From contig MCFG01000180.1 in NCBI GenBank assembly GCA_002104895.1, positions 25,001-70,000 on the forward strand: 45,000 nucleotides of DNA, given 5' to 3'. Positions 42,515 through 45,000 of this stretch are shown one piece after another. Every line of letters begins with the position of its first letter. The stretch's first letter is position 1. The notes beneath the pieces were generated by a model. It did not search any database. It worked only from the letters and a program-made list of their open reading frames with translations, and had not been told where the DNA came from. The stretch comes from Anaeromyces robustus. Taxonomy: Eukaryota; Neocallimastigomycota; Neocallimastigomycetes; Neocallimastigales; Neocallimastigaceae. The translations under genes and the position numbers were made by a program.

Positions 42515-43370
42515 CTAAGCTTTATTATTTGTATTTAATACATCTTCTAATTCTAATTCTTTAAAATTTTCACCAGTTTTAGAATTTACTATTTTTATTT
42601 TTTTAGGTTTTCTATTAAATTTTAAACTAATTTTTGGACAATGACTTGCACATAACATCATTCCTCTTCGAGAAGCAAAATTTTCATTAATATAAACTAT
42701 TACATTTTCTCCTTTTATTTTTACATTTTGAAGTTCTATTTCATCTGAGATGTTAGCCCATCCCATTCCAATAGTATAAATAATATCCGTTTCATTTTCA
42801 GTTGTACATGAGTAACCTCTATTAAAAAAAGAAAAAGGAGGTAAAGTTGTTTCTACTTCTTTACATAAAATAATATTACGATTTGTAGCATATTCCATTA
42901 ATAAGTTATTCATATTATCGTTAGTTGAATTTATAAGTGGATTATTATTAATATTATTTAATATTTTATTCAATTCTAAAGAAATTTTATGACTATTAGC
43001 ATATTCTAATAAATATTTGACTAAATTATCATCATTAGTATTAATAGCATAAGTAAGTAAATTTTTTAATTTGGAAAAATAGCTTTCTTCAACCAATTTC
43101 AATTTTATTTGATGAGTATTTGCATATTTTTTCAATAATTCAATCATTTCGTTATTATTATAAATTTTAGCCAACATAATGGGATGTGATTTTAATTTAT
43201 CTTCATTATTCAATTCTAAAATAATATTATGATTATCAGCATATTCCAATAATAATTTAACTATTTCAATGTTGTTATGTTGAGTAGCCAATAAAAGTGG
43301 ATATAGTCCATATTTATTTTTTTTTGCATAATAGATAAATTTGTTAATATAAATATTAATTTATAATTAA
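42515..43370 (-). CDS. 5'-truncated ankyrin protein with distinct C-terminal domain
   Basis: The frame is open from about 43370 to the TAG at 42515 but contains no in-frame ATG before the repeats. The first possible non-ATG start is TTG at 43291, which lies inside a repeat. Reading from 43370 gives INKFIYYAKKNKYGLYPL, then LLATQHNNIEIVKLLLEYA: the end of one repeat, then two to three diverged ankyrin repeats with the motif EYANxHxIxLELN, unlike the KYLIEHGADINKEN type elsewhere. The last ~100 residues form a non-ankyrin domain: IIYTIGMGWANISDEIEL, NVKIKGENVIVYINE, then CPKISLKFNRKPKKIKIV and NSKTGENFKEL. It loosely recalls PrcB-type C-terminal domains, unverified. An ATG at about 43332 is out of frame because of a 9-base A-run; ten As would join it. 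Either the 5' part is lost or the run length is wrong. Confidence 0.6.
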
Positions 43371-44964
43371 TAATTAATATTAATAATTATAAAATCATAG
43401 AAATATAATAATAACAAAAAAAAAAAAAAAAAATAAAATAAAATAAAATAAAAACAAAAACAAAACAAAACAAAAAATAGTTTTGATTAAATTAATTGCA
43501 TTTAAATTAATTTTAAAACCTAACTTAATCAATAATATTGTGGCGCATATTTATTTTATATATACACGTGATAGAATAGAATTATAATTTTATGAATTGT
43601 CTACATTATTTTATATATCATATCAGTAAACAGGAAAAATGGAAAGACCATGTGTTGAGAAAGAGAATATTTAAAATGTTAAGTATATTTATATCTTATG
43701 ATTTATGAAAAATTATATAAAAAAAGAAAAAAAAAAAGAACGATTAAAATATAAATTTTGTTTAATAAAATTATATATATATAAAGTTTTATACAATTTT
43801 TTATATATGTAAAATAATGAATAATATTGGAGGGAAAAAAAGTAGTATAATAATATATAAAAACAATAAATCCATACTAGCCCTTAATTCTACATATAGA
43901 AAAAAAAGGATAAAATATTAATAACACATAACAAAACAATTATGTGAATAATTATAATTTATTATTTTTTTTTCTTTAAATTTATAAAAAACTCTATTTA
44001 TTATATATATAAAAATACTTTAAATATTTAAATATTTCATATTTTATTTTCGATAATATTTTCAAATTTTTTATAGTTATTATTTATTTATTTATGTTTT
44101 TTATTTACCTTTATGATTTACCATAATCATACCACCAGTATTTGTAATGTTTGTAATGTACTAAAGGTGAAACTGTAATGTAACAACTATGTATTATATA
44201 AACAATATTAAAATATTATTATTATTAAAATATTATTATTATTAAAATATTTAAATATTAAAATATTAATAATTCTTAACATTAATTCATTAATTTTTTT
44301 TTTATTTATTTTAATATTAAATAAATCCAAATTAATATTATAATATATGATAAGATATAAATTTTAATTTTAATCTTTTTTTTTATTTTATTTTTTTTTT
44401 TGTATTTTATTATTAATGTGTAATAAGAAAAAAAAAGTTTTTTTTATTTAATTCATGCATAATTTATGCATGTTTATTTTTTATTTTTTATTTTTTTTTT
44501 AATTATTCAAAACCATTCTTTTTTTCAGTTTAATTCAGAAGTAAACAAAGTTTGTATTTTAGTATGATTACTTAAAAAAGGAAAAACTAAACAATAAAAA
44601 AAATCACAATCATTTTTTATTAAAAAACTCCAAAATTTTATACAAACCATAAATAGAAATGATTAATTGTTTTTTTTTTATTCCATTCATATTACAATAA
44701 ATTATTATTATTATGATTAATATTTAATGTTTATTTAATGCTTTATTTATTTATTTATATTTATTATTCTTATTATTTATTATTTATTATTTATTATTTA
44801 TTATTTTTTTTTATGTTATACATAATTAAATCTTTTTAAGGGTATATAAAAAGTATGATGTCAAAATAATGATAAAAGCTTTATGTATAAGATAAAATGG
44901 TGGATACAAATAAAAATAAAAAAAAAAAAATAAAAAATAAAAAGATAAATTTTCATATGAAAAT

Positions 44965-44997
<33 letters not shown>

Positions 44998-45000
44998 ATA
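43371..45000. other. AT-rich flank, no supported gene
   Basis: Holds AAAAT/AAAAC repeats (43433-43470), a slightly more complex patch at about 43540-43690 containing cacgtg, and a tgtaatgt-repeat patch near 44138-44185. It also has a catgcataa/ttatgcatg palindrome (44454-44472), an ATT run (44745-44805) and an AAAT array at the right end. No ORF above noise. Confidence 0.7.

Noticed and set aside
44454-44472. catgcataa/ttatgcatg palindrome
   Set aside because: Short, no paired feature or gene near it; kept only as a note.

Overview
The window looks like nuclear DNA from a very AT-rich eukaryote, most likely an anaerobic gut fungus (Neocallimastigomycota, the Piromyces/Neocallimastix/Anaeromyces group). 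This rests on intergenic DNA made almost only of A and T with long TTTA/AAAT arrays, long low-complexity coding runs, large ankyrin arrays of the 'NKENKWGETPLF' style, and a secreted protein ending in five hevein-type chitin-binding (ChtBD1/CBM18) domains. No bacterial-style operons, rRNA, tRNA or CRISPR array were seen. Dictyostelium-like amoebae share the base composition, but the ChtBD1/vWA protein fits a chytrid-type fungus better.

Layout: 1-2348 is AT desert with microsatellites and one probable MITE-like element (1142-1707). 2349-5645 (-) is a large ankyrin-repeat gene whose 3' end is broken by two apparent frameshifts and one stop. 5990-7230 (-) holds decayed ankyrin repeats. 7229-7461 is a long (TTTA)n array. 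8226-15736 (+) is one ancestral coding unit split into four pieces by one nonsense codon and two frameshifts. It has three diverged copies of a ~430-600 residue module followed by a C-terminal part that resembles large bacterial proteins linked to the tellurite/stress (Ter) family, with an Arg/Gly-rich insertion. 15737-21696 is a gene desert with tandem repeats and a hairpin.

21697-33825 (-) is an intact 4042-codon gene for a giant secreted protein. From the N-terminus it has a signal peptide, a ChtBD1 domain that appears interrupted by a vWA domain, acidic repeats, a second vWA domain with an intact DxSxS motif, about 2250 residues of Thr/Glu 9-mer repeats, an acidic/Lys repeat, and five ChtBD1 domains. 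The coding repeats form a large 27-bp minisatellite. 33826-40850 is another desert, with a three-copy ~220-bp repeat and hairpins. 40850-42050 (+) is a decayed ankyrin gene. 42515-43370 (-) is a 5'-truncated ankyrin gene with a distinct C-terminal domain. The remainder to 45000 has no supported gene.

The genes do not form a pathway. The common themes are repeat-driven expansion of coding sequence, ankyrin genes at several stages of decay, and one possible case of bacterial gene capture followed by internal triplication and recent breakage. The most notable items are the vWA-in-ChtBD1 architecture with its mucin-like stalk, and the triplicated Ter-like gene.
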